DNA of 41,863 nt. Origin: Thiomicrorhabdus sp041583835. GTDB lineage: Bacteria > Pseudomonadota > Gammaproteobacteria > Thiomicrospirales > Thiomicrospiraceae. A program made the position numbers and the translations under genes. This document shows, piece by piece, positions 17,696-25,576 of the stretch. The stretch lies in contig NZ_JBFHFC010000023.1 in assembly GCF_041583835.1 (NCBI RefSeq), positions 1 through 41,863 on the forward strand, read 5' to 3'. The notes beneath the pieces were generated by a model that saw only the letters and a list, made by a program, of their open reading frames with translations, was not told the origin of the DNA and searched no databases. Within the stretch, counting starts at the first letter, position 1. Every line of letters begins with the position of its first letter.

Positions 17696-17943
17696 GTTTT
17701 AAAATCTCTCTATGATCTTCTTTGATTTGGAGCTTGAAAGCCATTCTATTGGCCCCTATAAACTTCCTGTATTATTTGAAGTAATCCATGATAATAGCGA
17801 TTAGATTATTCAAAATAAATCCAATCAATTCTATACTACTTCCATTGGTTTGAGTGAGTTTTACTTGGTAAAAATAAAGTTTAATTGGGGTGTTTCAAAC
17901 TCGTTAAAATCAAACCTTATCACCTTAATATATTGAGATTCTT

Positions 17944-18444
17944 ATGTTAAAAGTTTTTTTTCTGTTGTTTTTGTTGGTGCCTCTGGCGGAACTTTACGTT
18001 TTGATTCAGGTGGGTAGCGAGATCGGGGCTTTACCTACGGTGTTGTTGACGGTGGCGACCGCGGTAATCGGTGTGATGTTAATGCGCAGTCAGGGCGCGG
18101 CAATTTTACAAAAAACCCAGACCTCTCTGGCGATGGGAGAGATGCCTCAATCTACCATGATGGAAGGTGCGTTTATCTTTTTGGGTGGGGTGCTGTTATT
18201 TGTTCCGGGTTTGATGACTGATGCGTTAGGACTGTTGTTTTTGATTCCGTGGGTGCGTAGGGCATTGATTAAGCAGACATTGAAGGGATATAAGGTACGT
18301 GGTCATTATCATTACCGCAATTCTAACGGTGATTATTATGAGGGAGAATGGACTCAGGCCGAGTCGAAACGTCCCGAGTCTTTACAGCATCGGGACGTAA
18401 TCGAAGGAGAGGTGCTGGATGATAAGGAACCTCCCCGAAAGTAA
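17944..18444 (+). CDS. fxsA: FxsA-family membrane protein
   Basis: This 166-residue inner-membrane protein matches the FxsA family. Its opening LFLLVPLAELYVLIQVG, the T-A-x-x-G-x-x-L-x-R-x-Q-G segment (VIGVMLMRSQGAAIL), and LLFVPGLMTDALGLLFLIPWVR with a charged tail are all typical. About four membrane helices fill residues 1-110; the hydrophilic tail (HYHYRNSNGDYYEGEW) is cytoplasmic. E. coli FxsA can lessen phage T7 exclusion by the F factor; its normal role is not known. It is divergent from dsbD, with 248 bases of AT-rich sequence between them that must hold both promoters. Confidence 0.9.
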   Translation: MLKVFFLLFLLVPLAELYVLIQVGSEIGALPTVLLTVATAVIGVMLMRSQGAAILQKTQTSLAMGEMPQSTMMEGAFIFLGGVLLFVPGLMTDALGLLFLIPWVRRALIKQTLKGYKVRGHYHYRNSNGDYYEGEWTQAESKRPESLQHRDVIEGEVLDDKEPPRK

Positions 18445-18484
18445 GTTTGATATAAGTAACGTCGATTTTACGGCGGAGTTATTT

Positions 18485-19324
18485 TTATTGAATTAGTTCG
18501 CTGTAGCCGTCTTGGTAAGTCGGATATTTAAAGTCATACCCCGTCGCTCTGATTTTTGCGTTGGATAGTCGTTTGTTGCTACGCATCAAGCGGCTGTTTT
18601 CTGTTGGTTCGATATGCTCGATATGTCCTACGCTAAGTTGTTCTGCAAGCCATTCGTAAACTTCGCATGATGGGGTCGGTTGGTCGTCGACACCGATGTA
18701 TAGCGAATCGACCAGTTTGGGGTCTTGTTCGTTCAGGTTCAGTAAGTGTGCAAGTATGCCGACACAATCAGCCGAATGGATGCGGTTACTGTAAACATCC
18801 TCCATACAGTGTGCCTTGCCTTGTTGAATTAAATCGATCAAGTGGGTGCGTCCCGGTCCGTAAATGCCGCCGAATCGAACGACGGTACTGGCAAAGTGAG
18901 AGTTGTTTATCAATTCTTCGCCTTCAAGAAGTCGTTTGGTCGAGAAGTTATTGCCGGATGTCGGGCTTTCTTCCGTGACCTTTTCTCCTTCGTCTTGTCC
19001 GAATACCGAGGAACTTGATATAAAGAAAATACGCTTGATGTTTTGGCCTTCCAACGCTTTAAGTGTGTGTTTTACGCCGGAAACGTAGGCTTGGTAGTAA
19101 GCGACGTCTTTGTGTTTCCCTGCGGATGCCGAATAAAAGACATAATCCAGGTTTTCCGGTAAGTCATTGAGTGGGTGGGCGATGTCGGCTTCGATGGGTT
19201 GAATTCCGTCAGGTAGGAGATCGGTGTGTCGACGTATGCCGTATACCGTGTGGCCTTGTTGAATTAAGGTTAGGCCTAGCTCACAGCCGATGCCGCCACA
19301 ACCTACAATCAGAATATTCGCCAT
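18485..19324 (-). CDS. NAD-dependent epimerase/dehydratase-family protein (YeeZ-like)
   Basis: This 279-residue protein has an extended short-chain dehydrogenase fold. It opens MANILIVGCGGIGCELGLTL (GxGxxG nucleotide site). An acidic residue region (EADIAHP) follows, then FISSSSVFGQ (catalytic serine region) and VVRFGGIYGPGR. The usual YxxxK active site is not evident: the equivalent stretch reads NNFSTKRLLEGEELI, with Ser replacing Tyr and Lys kept. E. coli YeeZ and relatives show a similar lack, so it may bind rather than convert substrate. It stands alone between fxsA (convergent) and the FadL-type gene. Substrate unknown. Confidence 0.8.
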   Translation of the reverse strand: MANILIVGCGGIGCELGLTLIQQGHTVYGIRRHTDLLPDGIQPIEADIAHPLNDLPENLDYVFYSASAGKHKDVAYYQAYVSGVKHTLKALEGQNIKRIFFISSSSVFGQDEGEKVTEESPTSGNNFSTKRLLEGEELINNSHFASTVVRFGGIYGPGRTHLIDLIQQGKAHCMEDVYSNRIHSADCVGILAHLLNLNEQDPKLVDSLYIGVDDQPTPSCEVYEWLAEQLSVGHIEHIEPTENSRLMRSNKRLSNAKIRATGYDFKYPTYQDGYSELIQ

Positions 19325-19464
19325 TATGTTTTTCCTCAGTTGCTTTTTGGCATAGTATGCCTAAAAAGAGCCAAACAAAGAAGATGCGATAGTTAAAAAA
19401 ATTGATAAATTTTGAATGGGTATTGAAGATTGTTTCATAGGGCTTTATTGGGAAGTCTGAAATG

Positions 19465-19492
19465 AAAAAAGCCGCTTAGAAGCGGCTTTTTT
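19465..19492 (-). terminator. Rho-independent terminator downstream of the FadL-type gene
   Basis: GCCGCT (19471-19476) and AGCGGC (19481-19486) form a compact stem with flanking A- and T-runs on both sides (19465-19470, 19487-19492), so it can function in both directions. It is 26 bases beyond the stop codon at 19518. Confidence 0.9.
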
Positions 19493-19517
19493 GTTTGAAC
19501 CCAAAATCTTGATCAGA

Positions 19518-20774
19518 TTAGAAGTTCATACGTAGAGATAATGTGTACCCAATTTGTGAGTGGGTAACTTTATGAGATGAGAAAGCTGGATCCGCTTGTT
19601 GTGAAAGGAAACCGGTGTTAACGGTTTTCTCAACTTCTGGTGCGTATACAACCGCAGCATCAAGTGCCATGTTCTTAGTTAGCTTATATCCGCCACCAGC
19701 TGTGATGTGGCTTTCAACAATACCTGGGAAGAAATGGTTGTTAAACATGTTGATTGTTTGGTTGTTTGGTGACGTGTCAGATAGTTTCTCAATTGGGTCA
19801 GAACCAAAGTTATAACCTGCACCTAACCAGTAGCCTTGGCCGGTGTATTTAGCACCAATTCCAAAGACGTTCTGATCTTTCCAGTTGAAGTCTTTATAAC
19901 CAGCAGCGTCGCCCCATTTGATTTGTTTGGCATCAGCGGTCAGCATCCAGCTTCCTGTGGTATAAGCAGCACCAACTTTGATTTCTGCAGGTTGTTCAAG
20001 TTTGTCACCGAATGGAGCGTCAAGTGCGCCCATTCCGTAAAATGGCATTGATGCACCAGAAATCTGATCTTTATATTCCATAGAGATTGCAGACTGGTAA
20101 GCAACCGCTAGAGTCAACTCTTTAGTGACATCAAAGTAACCACCAAGGTTAAATCCAAACCCGATGTCTGTTGACATGCCATTACCAACGTTCATGTCCG
20201 TTTGATCACTAGTAGAGCCGTTAGCGTTAGTGTCCATTTTGTAGTTGATGTCAAGAGCACCATACTGGATTACAGGAGCGAAACCGAAACCGAAATTGGT
20301 ATCGTTATAAGCTAAAGAAGGAGCGAATTTCATGATCTGAAGATTGCTGTAGCCGTTGAATAGAGCATCAGTGTCGCGGTAGTCAACACCCATACCTGCA
20401 GAGCCGAAAATACCAAGTCCGAATGTCCAGTTATCGTTGATACGAGTTGATAAAGAAACCTCAGGAATGATGTTCATGTCATTATCACTGGTTTGTGATT
20501 GTGCTGGTTGTCCACCAGTAACAACGTCAGAAGTAGCTTTTACATTAGGCTTGAAAATGGTTCCGCCAATAGTGAATTCTGTGCCTTGAGATTTACCTAG
20601 AAGAGCAGGGTTAGTTAATGCGTTCTCAGAGCCGAAGAAAGCCGCAGTACCAGTACCACCTAATGCACGCGCATGTGCACCAAGGCCGATTAGTACATCA
20701 CCGTTTGTTGCAAAAACAGGTGTTGAAATCATAGCTGATGTTGCAATGGCCAAAGCCAGTTTGGTTTTTTTCAT
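19518..20774 (-). CDS. OmpP1/FadL/TodX-family outer-membrane transport protein
   Basis: This 418-residue protein has a signal peptide (1-22, cleavage near VFA). The mature N-terminus GDVLIGLGAHARALGGTGTA, followed by SENALTNPALLG, carries the family's NPA motif in the hatch region. The rest is beta-barrel-like and ends in LSLRMNF with a terminal phenylalanine. Family members let long-chain fatty acids or other hydrophobic compounds cross the outer membrane. Codons are skewed toward the set used by abundant proteins (many GGT, GCA, AAC), and the promoter region is long, so high expression is likely. It has its own terminator, and its neighbour is a DUF302 lipoprotein on the same strand. Confidence 0.9.
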   Translation of the reverse strand: MKKTKLALAIATSAMISTPVFATNGDVLIGLGAHARALGGTGTAAFFGSENALTNPALLGKSQGTEFTIGGTIFKPNVKATSDVVTGGQPAQSQTSDNDMNIIPEVSLSTRINDNWTFGLGIFGSAGMGVDYRDTDALFNGYSNLQIMKFAPSLAYNDTNFGFGFAPVIQYGALDINYKMDTNANGSTSDQTDMNVGNGMSTDIGFGFNLGGYFDVTKELTLAVAYQSAISMEYKDQISGASMPFYGMGALDAPFGDKLEQPAEIKVGAAYTTGSWMLTADAKQIKWGDAAGYKDFNWKDQNVFGIGAKYTGQGYWLGAGYNFGSDPIEKLSDTSPNNQTINMFNNHFFPGIVESHITAGGGYKLTKNMALDAAVVYAPEVEKTVNTGFLSQQADPAFSSHKVTHSQIGYTLSLRMNF

Positions 20775-21174
20775 GAGTTGTATCTCTCTCTTTGTCGTTG
20801 TTTGGGTATTAGCAGATTAGATTCTGCTTATTAATTTCGTGAGTAACTATGCCCTAAATTTTGGGGGTTAGATAATCAAAAGATTTTTCCTTGGTATTAG
20901 TATGATTGATTAACCTTATGCGTAATAAGGACACCTAATGGGCCGATAACTTAAGCTTAGAATAATATTCTTTAAATAATTGATTTTTAAGTAAAAAAGT
21001 TTGGTTTGAAATTGTTTTTTTAGAGGTCGGTCAGATTTTAATTTTGACTGGAGTGATTAAAAAAATAATTTTTTTGTTTTATTTTTTTTGAAAAATGGAT
21101 GGGTGAATTTGCTATATCAATAAGGTGGAGAGCTGAAGTTAATTTTTTATGGTTAGATAATTAATGGGTATAAA
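20775..21174. other. AT-rich upstream region of the FadL-type gene
   Basis: This 400-base stretch has no supportable gene. Near the FadL-type start is AGAGAGAGA (ribosome-binding region on the minus strand) and a leader hairpin AGCAGA/TCTGCT (20811-20816 with 20823-20828). An inverted repeat CCTTAT-GCGTA-ATAAGG (20914-20930) is a candidate operator. The remainder (20980-21110) is dominated by long T- and A-runs. Confidence 0.4.
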
Positions 21175-21210
21175 AAAACCGCGGGCAATCAAATGGTCGC
21201 GCGCGGTTTT
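21175..21210 (-). terminator. Rho-independent terminator downstream of the DUF302 gene
   Basis: AAAACCGCG (21175-21183) pairs with CGCGGTTTT (21202-21210). In the minus direction it is followed by a run of Ts (21178-21172). It follows a second, perfect hairpin (21217-21249), giving two hairpins in series after the gene. Confidence 0.85.
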
Positions 21211-21216
21211 CTTAGT

Positions 21217-21249
21217 TTCAAAATGAACAGGGTGACTGTTCATTTTGAA
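21217..21249. repeat. Perfect 14-base inverted repeat after the DUF302 gene
   Basis: TTCAAAATGAACAG (21217-21230) and CTGTTCATTTTGAA (21236-21249) are exact reverse complements with a five-base loop. It lies 22 bases beyond the DUF302 stop and six bases before the terminator hairpin. It lacks its own T-run in the gene's direction. It could stabilise the mRNA 3' end or be a protein-binding site. Confidence 0.6.
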
Positions 21250-21271
21250 TTCAGGTTTAAGGCTGCTGGGA

Positions 21272-21841
21272 TTAGAATTCGCCAGACTTACCTTTTTGTA
21301 ACATTTCCCAGATGGTGTCACGAACCTGCATGGTTGCTTCTTGCAACTCAGGAGGCATCTTTTTACCCATCTTGATCGCCATGTCCATGTTCATTGAATA
21401 GATGTGTAGACCATCTTCTTCTTCAATGATGTTTACACGACATGGAAGGAATCCACCCATTGCAGGAGAGAAGTCAACCATTTTACGAGCTGTTTCAGGG
21501 TTACAGAAAGACATAACGTGAATGGTTTTTGACTCAATGCCACGCGCTTTCAATTCTTCAGAAAGTGGAAGCTCACCTACGTTCTTAAGGTTGCGGTTAG
21601 TTCCTACCGAGTTGATCGCATCAATAACGTCTTCTAGAGAAACGCCGTCATTAACTTTTACTTCCCACATGGTAGCGTCTGCGATGTCACCTTCAGAATC
21701 TACCCATTTGTCCCAAACTTGCATGAATGTTTCACCGGCACCATCGTTCAAGTTGCCGATTGCATTCATAGTTCCACAACCAGATAGGGTTGAGACTGCT
21801 GCCGCTAGTAACGCTGCTTTAATTGCATGAGTGAATTTCAT
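21272..21841 (-). CDS. DUF302-family lipoprotein
   Basis: This 189-residue protein has a lipoprotein signal ending in the lipobox LSGC (Cys22), so it is anchored in a membrane facing the periplasm. The rest matches DUF302: VSLEDVIDAINSVGTNRNLKNVGELPLSEEL, then FCNPETARKMVDFSPAMGGFLPCRVNIIEE, with a conserved Cys pair (FCN and LPCR), and IYSMNMDMAIKMG near the end. DUF302 proteins are small alpha/beta proteins of unknown function, often found in sulfur oxidisers. It has its own terminator and does not clearly share a transcript with the FadL-type gene, though both lie on the same strand and share similar codon bias. Confidence 0.82.
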   Translation of the reverse strand: MKFTHAIKAALLAAAVSTLSGCGTMNAIGNLNDGAGETFMQVWDKWVDSEGDIADATMWEVKVNDGVSLEDVIDAINSVGTNRNLKNVGELPLSEELKARGIESKTIHVMSFCNPETARKMVDFSPAMGGFLPCRVNIIEEEDGLHIYSMNMDMAIKMGKKMPPELQEATMQVRDTIWEMLQKGKSGEF

Positions 21842-21994
21842 TATATTTGTACTCCGTGTTGTCTATGTGTTGAGTATTCAACTTATGTTCGGCAGCTAGA
21901 TTACCCCCATCGTAATTAAAATGAAATACTAATTTTTTTGTTGATTAATAACTTTTTCTTATTAAAAGATTCTAATACTCTTATATAAATAAGG

Positions 21995-23128
21995 TTAATG
22001 GGGTGTGAAGCCTAGGCTGATTAAGCGTTGCGTGAGTATTTCATTGGAATTAGTGTGGAATTTATGGTGTCTCCATTCACGATAAATGGGGAAATTTCGA
22101 CGATAGAATTCGTATTTTTCGTAAAGTTTTTTCATATCCGTACTGCGTATTGCAATGTCGTCATTACGAGGATTGTGTGTTGATTTAAGGATTTTGTAGA
22201 GGGTGCTTTGAAATGTCCCCTGCGGATCGACGGTCAATATGTCCGGTTCGGCAGGTAGTTGGGTTTGCCATTGTGTCTGAGGTTCCACTCCCCAAAATTT
22301 GCATAATTTCTGATAGACCATTTCACCGCCGGCGATTTTAGCGTCAAGCGAGTGTCCTGCAATATGGGGAGTAGCAATATAAGCGGTTTGATACAGTTCG
22401 GGATCAATGAAAGGTTCGTTCTCCCAACAATCAATAATATTGGCTAGGGTAGGGGTTTTAATCCAAGCCTTTTCGTCGATTATTCCGCCTCTAGCGGCAT
22501 TGACCAGGATTTGGTCGGGCTGTATATGTTTCAGTTTTTCCGCAGAAAGTAAGTGATAGGTTGGATATTCACCTTCTTTTGTTAATGGCGTGTGGAAAGT
22601 GATTATGTCTGCCTTGAGGCAATCGTCCAAATCAACATAAATATTTTTGAGTTCCGGTAATCTGTCCACTTTTGGCGGGTCATTGAGTAGGCATTTAATG
22701 CCGAGCGCGTTGGCTTTTTCATAGACGAGGCTGCCTACATGACCGACTCCGACGATGCCGAGGGTCTTGTCTTTAAGTTCGAAACCTTTATCTTCGGCCA
22801 CTTCCAGTAAACAGGTAATAATGTATTCGGCAACCGAGTTGGCATTGCAGCCTTGAGCCGAATAAAATTCAATGCCGCGTTTTTTTAAATAGTTTTGGTC
22901 TACATGGTCAAGGCCAACTACCGTACTGCCTACAAATGACACTTGACTGTGTTCAAGCAATTCTTCGTTCACTTGGGTGCGCGAACGAACGACGATCGCG
23001 TCGGCTTGTTTGACTGCGTCGGCATCGATGTCACGACCTGGCAAGCAAATGATATGGCCTAGGTGCTGGAACATAGTTTCTGCATAGGGTACGGCATCGT
23101 CGATTACGATGGTTTTCTGTTGAGGCAT
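21995..23128 (-). CDS. pdxB: 4-phosphoerythronate dehydrogenase
   Basis: This 377-residue NAD-dependent 2-hydroxyacid dehydrogenase oxidises 4-phosphoerythronate in the DXP-dependent pathway to pyridoxal phosphate. Motifs in order are VRSRTQVN; FVGSTVVGLDHVD; GCNANSVAEYI; the Rossmann motif LGIVGVGHVGSLVYEKANALG; TFHTPLTKEGEYPTYHLL; the catalytic Arg in VNAARGGIID; and the acid/base His in ATPHIAGHSLDAK. The C-terminal extension beyond residue ~280 is the PdxB dimerisation domain, which separates it from SerA and LdhA. Length matches E. coli (378). It is divergent from the next gene with only 42 bases between. Confidence 0.95.
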   Translation of the reverse strand: MPQQKTIVIDDAVPYAETMFQHLGHIICLPGRDIDADAVKQADAIVVRSRTQVNEELLEHSQVSFVGSTVVGLDHVDQNYLKKRGIEFYSAQGCNANSVAEYIITCLLEVAEDKGFELKDKTLGIVGVGHVGSLVYEKANALGIKCLLNDPPKVDRLPELKNIYVDLDDCLKADIITFHTPLTKEGEYPTYHLLSAEKLKHIQPDQILVNAARGGIIDEKAWIKTPTLANIIDCWENEPFIDPELYQTAYIATPHIAGHSLDAKIAGGEMVYQKLCKFWGVEPQTQWQTQLPAEPDILTVDPQGTFQSTLYKILKSTHNPRNDDIAIRSTDMKKLYEKYEFYRRNFPIYREWRHHKFHTNSNEILTQRLISLGFTPH

Positions 23129-23170
23129 TGGAGATTACTCGGTTAATAAATACGCTTATTATAAGGTATC

Positions 23171-23833
23171 ATGTTTTTAGCGAAAAAAATTGGGGCAAGA
23201 ATGCGTTCAAAGAGTCAAAAAATACTGGTCGAAGGCGAAGTCGGCCCTATCGAAATTCGATTGTCTGATGCCGGTCAAAATGATGAAGCCGGGCATAAGC
23301 CAAAATTAATTGTGATCAGTCACCCGCATCCTCAATTTGGCGGGACGATGGATAATAAAGTGGTTACGACCATCGAGCGGGCGTTCCAAGGCCTGGGTTA
23401 CAGTACGGTTGTTTATAATTTTCGTGGTGTCGGCCAAAGTGCAGGTGAATATGATGGCGGATATGGTGAGCAGCGTGATTTAAAAGCGGTGGTGCACTGG
23501 GCGCGTCAGACTTTGTCGTATGAAGGGTTGGTTCTGGGGGGATTTTCTTTCGGCAGTTATGTTGCGTTATCCGCTTTGCCGGAAGTGCAGGCCGAGAGCC
23601 TGTTTGTCGTGGCGCCGCCGGTAGGCTTGTACGACTTTTCTAAAATCGCCGAGGTCGAGATCCCTTGGCAGGTCATCGTCGGCTTAAGTGATGAAGTTGT
23701 GGATGTTGGCGAGATGTTGGATTGGGTGTTTTCCAGACAGAACCAGCCGAGCGTATATTGTCGTGCTAATGCCAGCCATTTTTTGCACGGGCAGTTGGTC
23801 TGGTTGAAAAAAATCATATTGTCTGAATATTAG
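23171..23833 (+). CDS. Alpha/beta hydrolase (COG2945-type)
   Basis: This 220-residue cytoplasmic hydrolase has the features of the small COG2945 group: ISHPHPQFGGTMDNKVV near the oxyanion region, YNFRGVGQSAGEYDGGYGEQ, the nucleophile elbow GFSFGSYVA with its serine, and a C-terminal ASHFLHGQL with the catalytic histidine. The aspartate is likely in VGLSDEVVD. A second start at 23201 (MRSKSQK), preceded by GGGG, gives a 210-residue protein closer to the family's usual beginning and is equally possible. Substrate is unknown. Confidence 0.82.
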   Translation: MFLAKKIGARMRSKSQKILVEGEVGPIEIRLSDAGQNDEAGHKPKLIVISHPHPQFGGTMDNKVVTTIERAFQGLGYSTVVYNFRGVGQSAGEYDGGYGEQRDLKAVVHWARQTLSYEGLVLGGFSFGSYVALSALPEVQAESLFVVAPPVGLYDFSKIAEVEIPWQVIVGLSDEVVDVGEMLDWVFSRQNQPSVYCRANASHFLHGQLVWLKKIILSEY

Positions 23834-23835
23834 CG

Positions 23836-23863
23836 TTTACTTATATGCTTGTTTGTCTATAAT
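23836..23863 (+). promoter_or_regulatory. Sigma-70-type promoter upstream of the efflux operon
   Basis: TTTACT (23836-23841), 16 bases, then a perfect TATAAT (23858-23863). It begins three bases after the hydrolase stop. Predicted start of transcription is near 23870, about 200 bases before the TolC-like gene, with a terminator-like hairpin between. Confidence 0.55.
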
Positions 23864-23869
23864 ATAAGC

Positions 23870-24010
23870 AAATTCTTATATGTTAATAAACTTGTGTTAT
23901 AAGTTGAAACTCGATAAGGTTAATTCGCCTCATGAATTGTAAAGAATGATTGGCCGAATTTAGGCGCCTATATTGAGATGTGAAGGGATGTTTGAGGCAT
24001 CCTTTTTTTA
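23870..24010 (+). ncRNA. Candidate small RNA or attenuated leader
   Basis: The region from the predicted start after the 23858 TATAAT box to the T-run at 24010 has no credible reading frame and ends in a terminator-like hairpin (23983-24005). It would give an RNA of about 140 bases. It may be an independent small RNA or the 5' leader of the efflux operon, with read-through controlling tolC-like gene expression. I recognise no known riboswitch class. Confidence 0.3.
23983..24010 (+). terminator. Rho-independent terminator upstream of the TolC-like gene
   Basis: GGATG (23986-23990) pairs with CATCC (23998-24002), extended by a G-T and two A-T pairs and followed by seven Ts (24003-24009). It lies about 150 bases after the hydrolase stop and about 70 before the TolC-like gene, so it ends either the hydrolase transcript or the RNA starting near 23870. 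Confidence 0.7.
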
Positions 24011-24076
24011 CTTGTATCGGAAAGTGTTAATTTTTGTTTTAGATCGGTTTAAATAAAGTTAAGTGGAAGGTTGTAC

Positions 24077-25498
24077 ATGGCGAACGGAGTCATTATGGAG
24101 CAATTCAGTAAAAACGGATTGAAATTAAAAGGCCTAGCGTTAGCTATTTCCTTGTCTTTATCATGGAGTGTTGAAGCTGAAACGCTTGAATTCAAAAGTT
24201 GCGTGGAAAAGACATTAAGTCAGAACCCTGAAATGTCCGTTAGCGCATCCCGTATCCAGCAGGCAAAATCTGCACTTAAAGAGGCTACAAACAGTCGTTT
24301 GCCTCAGATTACCGCTTCGTTTACCGCATCTAATTCGGATAATCCGTTAAATGTATTCGGTATGAAATTGCAGCAACGCCAAGCAGCTTTGGCGGATTTT
24401 GGCTTTGATAGTGCAACGGCTTCGGCTTTTGGTTCCGGGGATTTTGCATATCAGCCTAAAGCTTTGAATTACCCTGATGCCCATACCGATTTCAATACCC
24501 GCCTGGAAATGTTGATTCCCGTTTATAACGGCGGAAGAATCAGCGCTTATCAGGAGCAGGCCAAAGCGATGATTAAGGCGGCCGAGCACGGCGATGTCGC
24601 AGTGAAACAATTTCTGACTTTTAATGTCTATCAAGCTTACGAAGCGGTTCATACCGCACGTGCCTACATTGATGTTGCCGAAAAGGCCGTGTTGGCTTCG
24701 GATTCCTATGTAAAAACCACCAGCAATCTGGTTGACGAGGGAATCTTGGTGCGTTCCGAATTACTCAGTGCCAAGGTGAATCAGTCCAATGCGCGTATGG
24801 CTTTGGAAAAAGCGAAAAACTCCGAAAAGGTGGCTTTGGAAAGTTTGAAAATGCTGATGGCATTGGAGCCGAAGGCTGAAATTGATGTGGGTCATCGCGT
24901 TGATGTCGCCATCCCGGTTGATAATGTGGAAGATTTGATTGCGATGGCATTGGCCAGTAATCCCGAATTGGAAGCAAAACGCAATGAAGTGAATTCAAGT
25001 TTTGCCGCAGTTGGCGCATCGAAAGCGGGTTTGTATCCTAGTTTTAACTTGATGGCGCGTCAGGATTGGAATGACGATCAAGTCGGGTTTGATAACAGCT
25101 CATATACCGTAGCCGGTGTCGTATCTTGGAAGATTACCGATTTTGGCGTCACCTCGAGCGGAGTCGATAAGGCGAATGCGGCCGCGAAGATGAAAGAGTC
25201 CGAATTGCGCTCTAGAGAGAACCAGTTACGTCTTGAGGTTATTAAGGCCTGGCATGCTTTGGATATTGACAAGAAACAGGTGCATGTTAACCAGCTGGCT
25301 GCGCAGCAAGCCGAAGAAGCTCAACGTTTAATTTTGAAGCGATATAAAAACGGTGTGGCGACGATTACTGAAGTATTAGCCGGGCAGGCTTTGTTGGATA
25401 AAGCGCGTGCCGAGGTGGTGGCTGCCACTTATGATCGAAATATTCAGGCGGCTAGATTGCGTTTGAATACCGGTACGATGAGTCTTTCTCAATTGTAA
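24077..25498 (+). CDS. TolC-family outer-membrane efflux protein
   Basis: This protein forms the outer-membrane channel of the efflux system that follows. After the signal peptide (cleavage near SVEA) comes CVEKTLSQNPEMSVSASRIQQAKSALKEA, the typical start of an outer-membrane efflux repeat. The sequence then consists of two long alpha-helical halves (LLSAKVNQSNARMALEKAKNSEKVALESLK and the later AAQQAEEAQRLILKRYKNGVATITEVLAGQALLDKA), as in TolC and CzcC-like proteins. The ATG at 24077 has GGAAGG six bases upstream. An ATG at 24095 with GGAG five bases upstream would give a cleaner signal peptide and is a serious alternative. Confidence 0.9.
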   Translation: MANGVIMEQFSKNGLKLKGLALAISLSLSWSVEAETLEFKSCVEKTLSQNPEMSVSASRIQQAKSALKEATNSRLPQITASFTASNSDNPLNVFGMKLQQRQAALADFGFDSATASAFGSGDFAYQPKALNYPDAHTDFNTRLEMLIPVYNGGRISAYQEQAKAMIKAAEHGDVAVKQFLTFNVYQAYEAVHTARAYIDVAEKAVLASDSYVKTTSNLVDEGILVRSELLSAKVNQSNARMALEKAKNSEKVALESLKMLMALEPKAEIDVGHRVDVAIPVDNVEDLIAMALASNPELEAKRNEVNSSFAAVGASKAGLYPSFNLMARQDWNDDQVGFDNSSYTVAGVVSWKITDFGVTSSGVDKANAAAKMKESELRSRENQLRLEVIKAWHALDIDKKQVHVNQLAAQQAEEAQRLILKRYKNGVATITEVLAGQALLDKARAEVVAATYDRNIQAARLRLNTGTMSLSQL

Positions 25499-25576
25499 AT
25501 CCATATTAGCTAGACAGTTTGGTTTGCCACATAAAAGTGGACTTAAAAGAATTTAATTATTGTATTGAGGTTGAAA

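Noticed and set aside
24021..24060. A second promoter just before the TolC-like gene
   Set aside because: TTAATT and TAAATA can be spaced suitably, but the region is AT-rich and neither hexamer is close to consensus.
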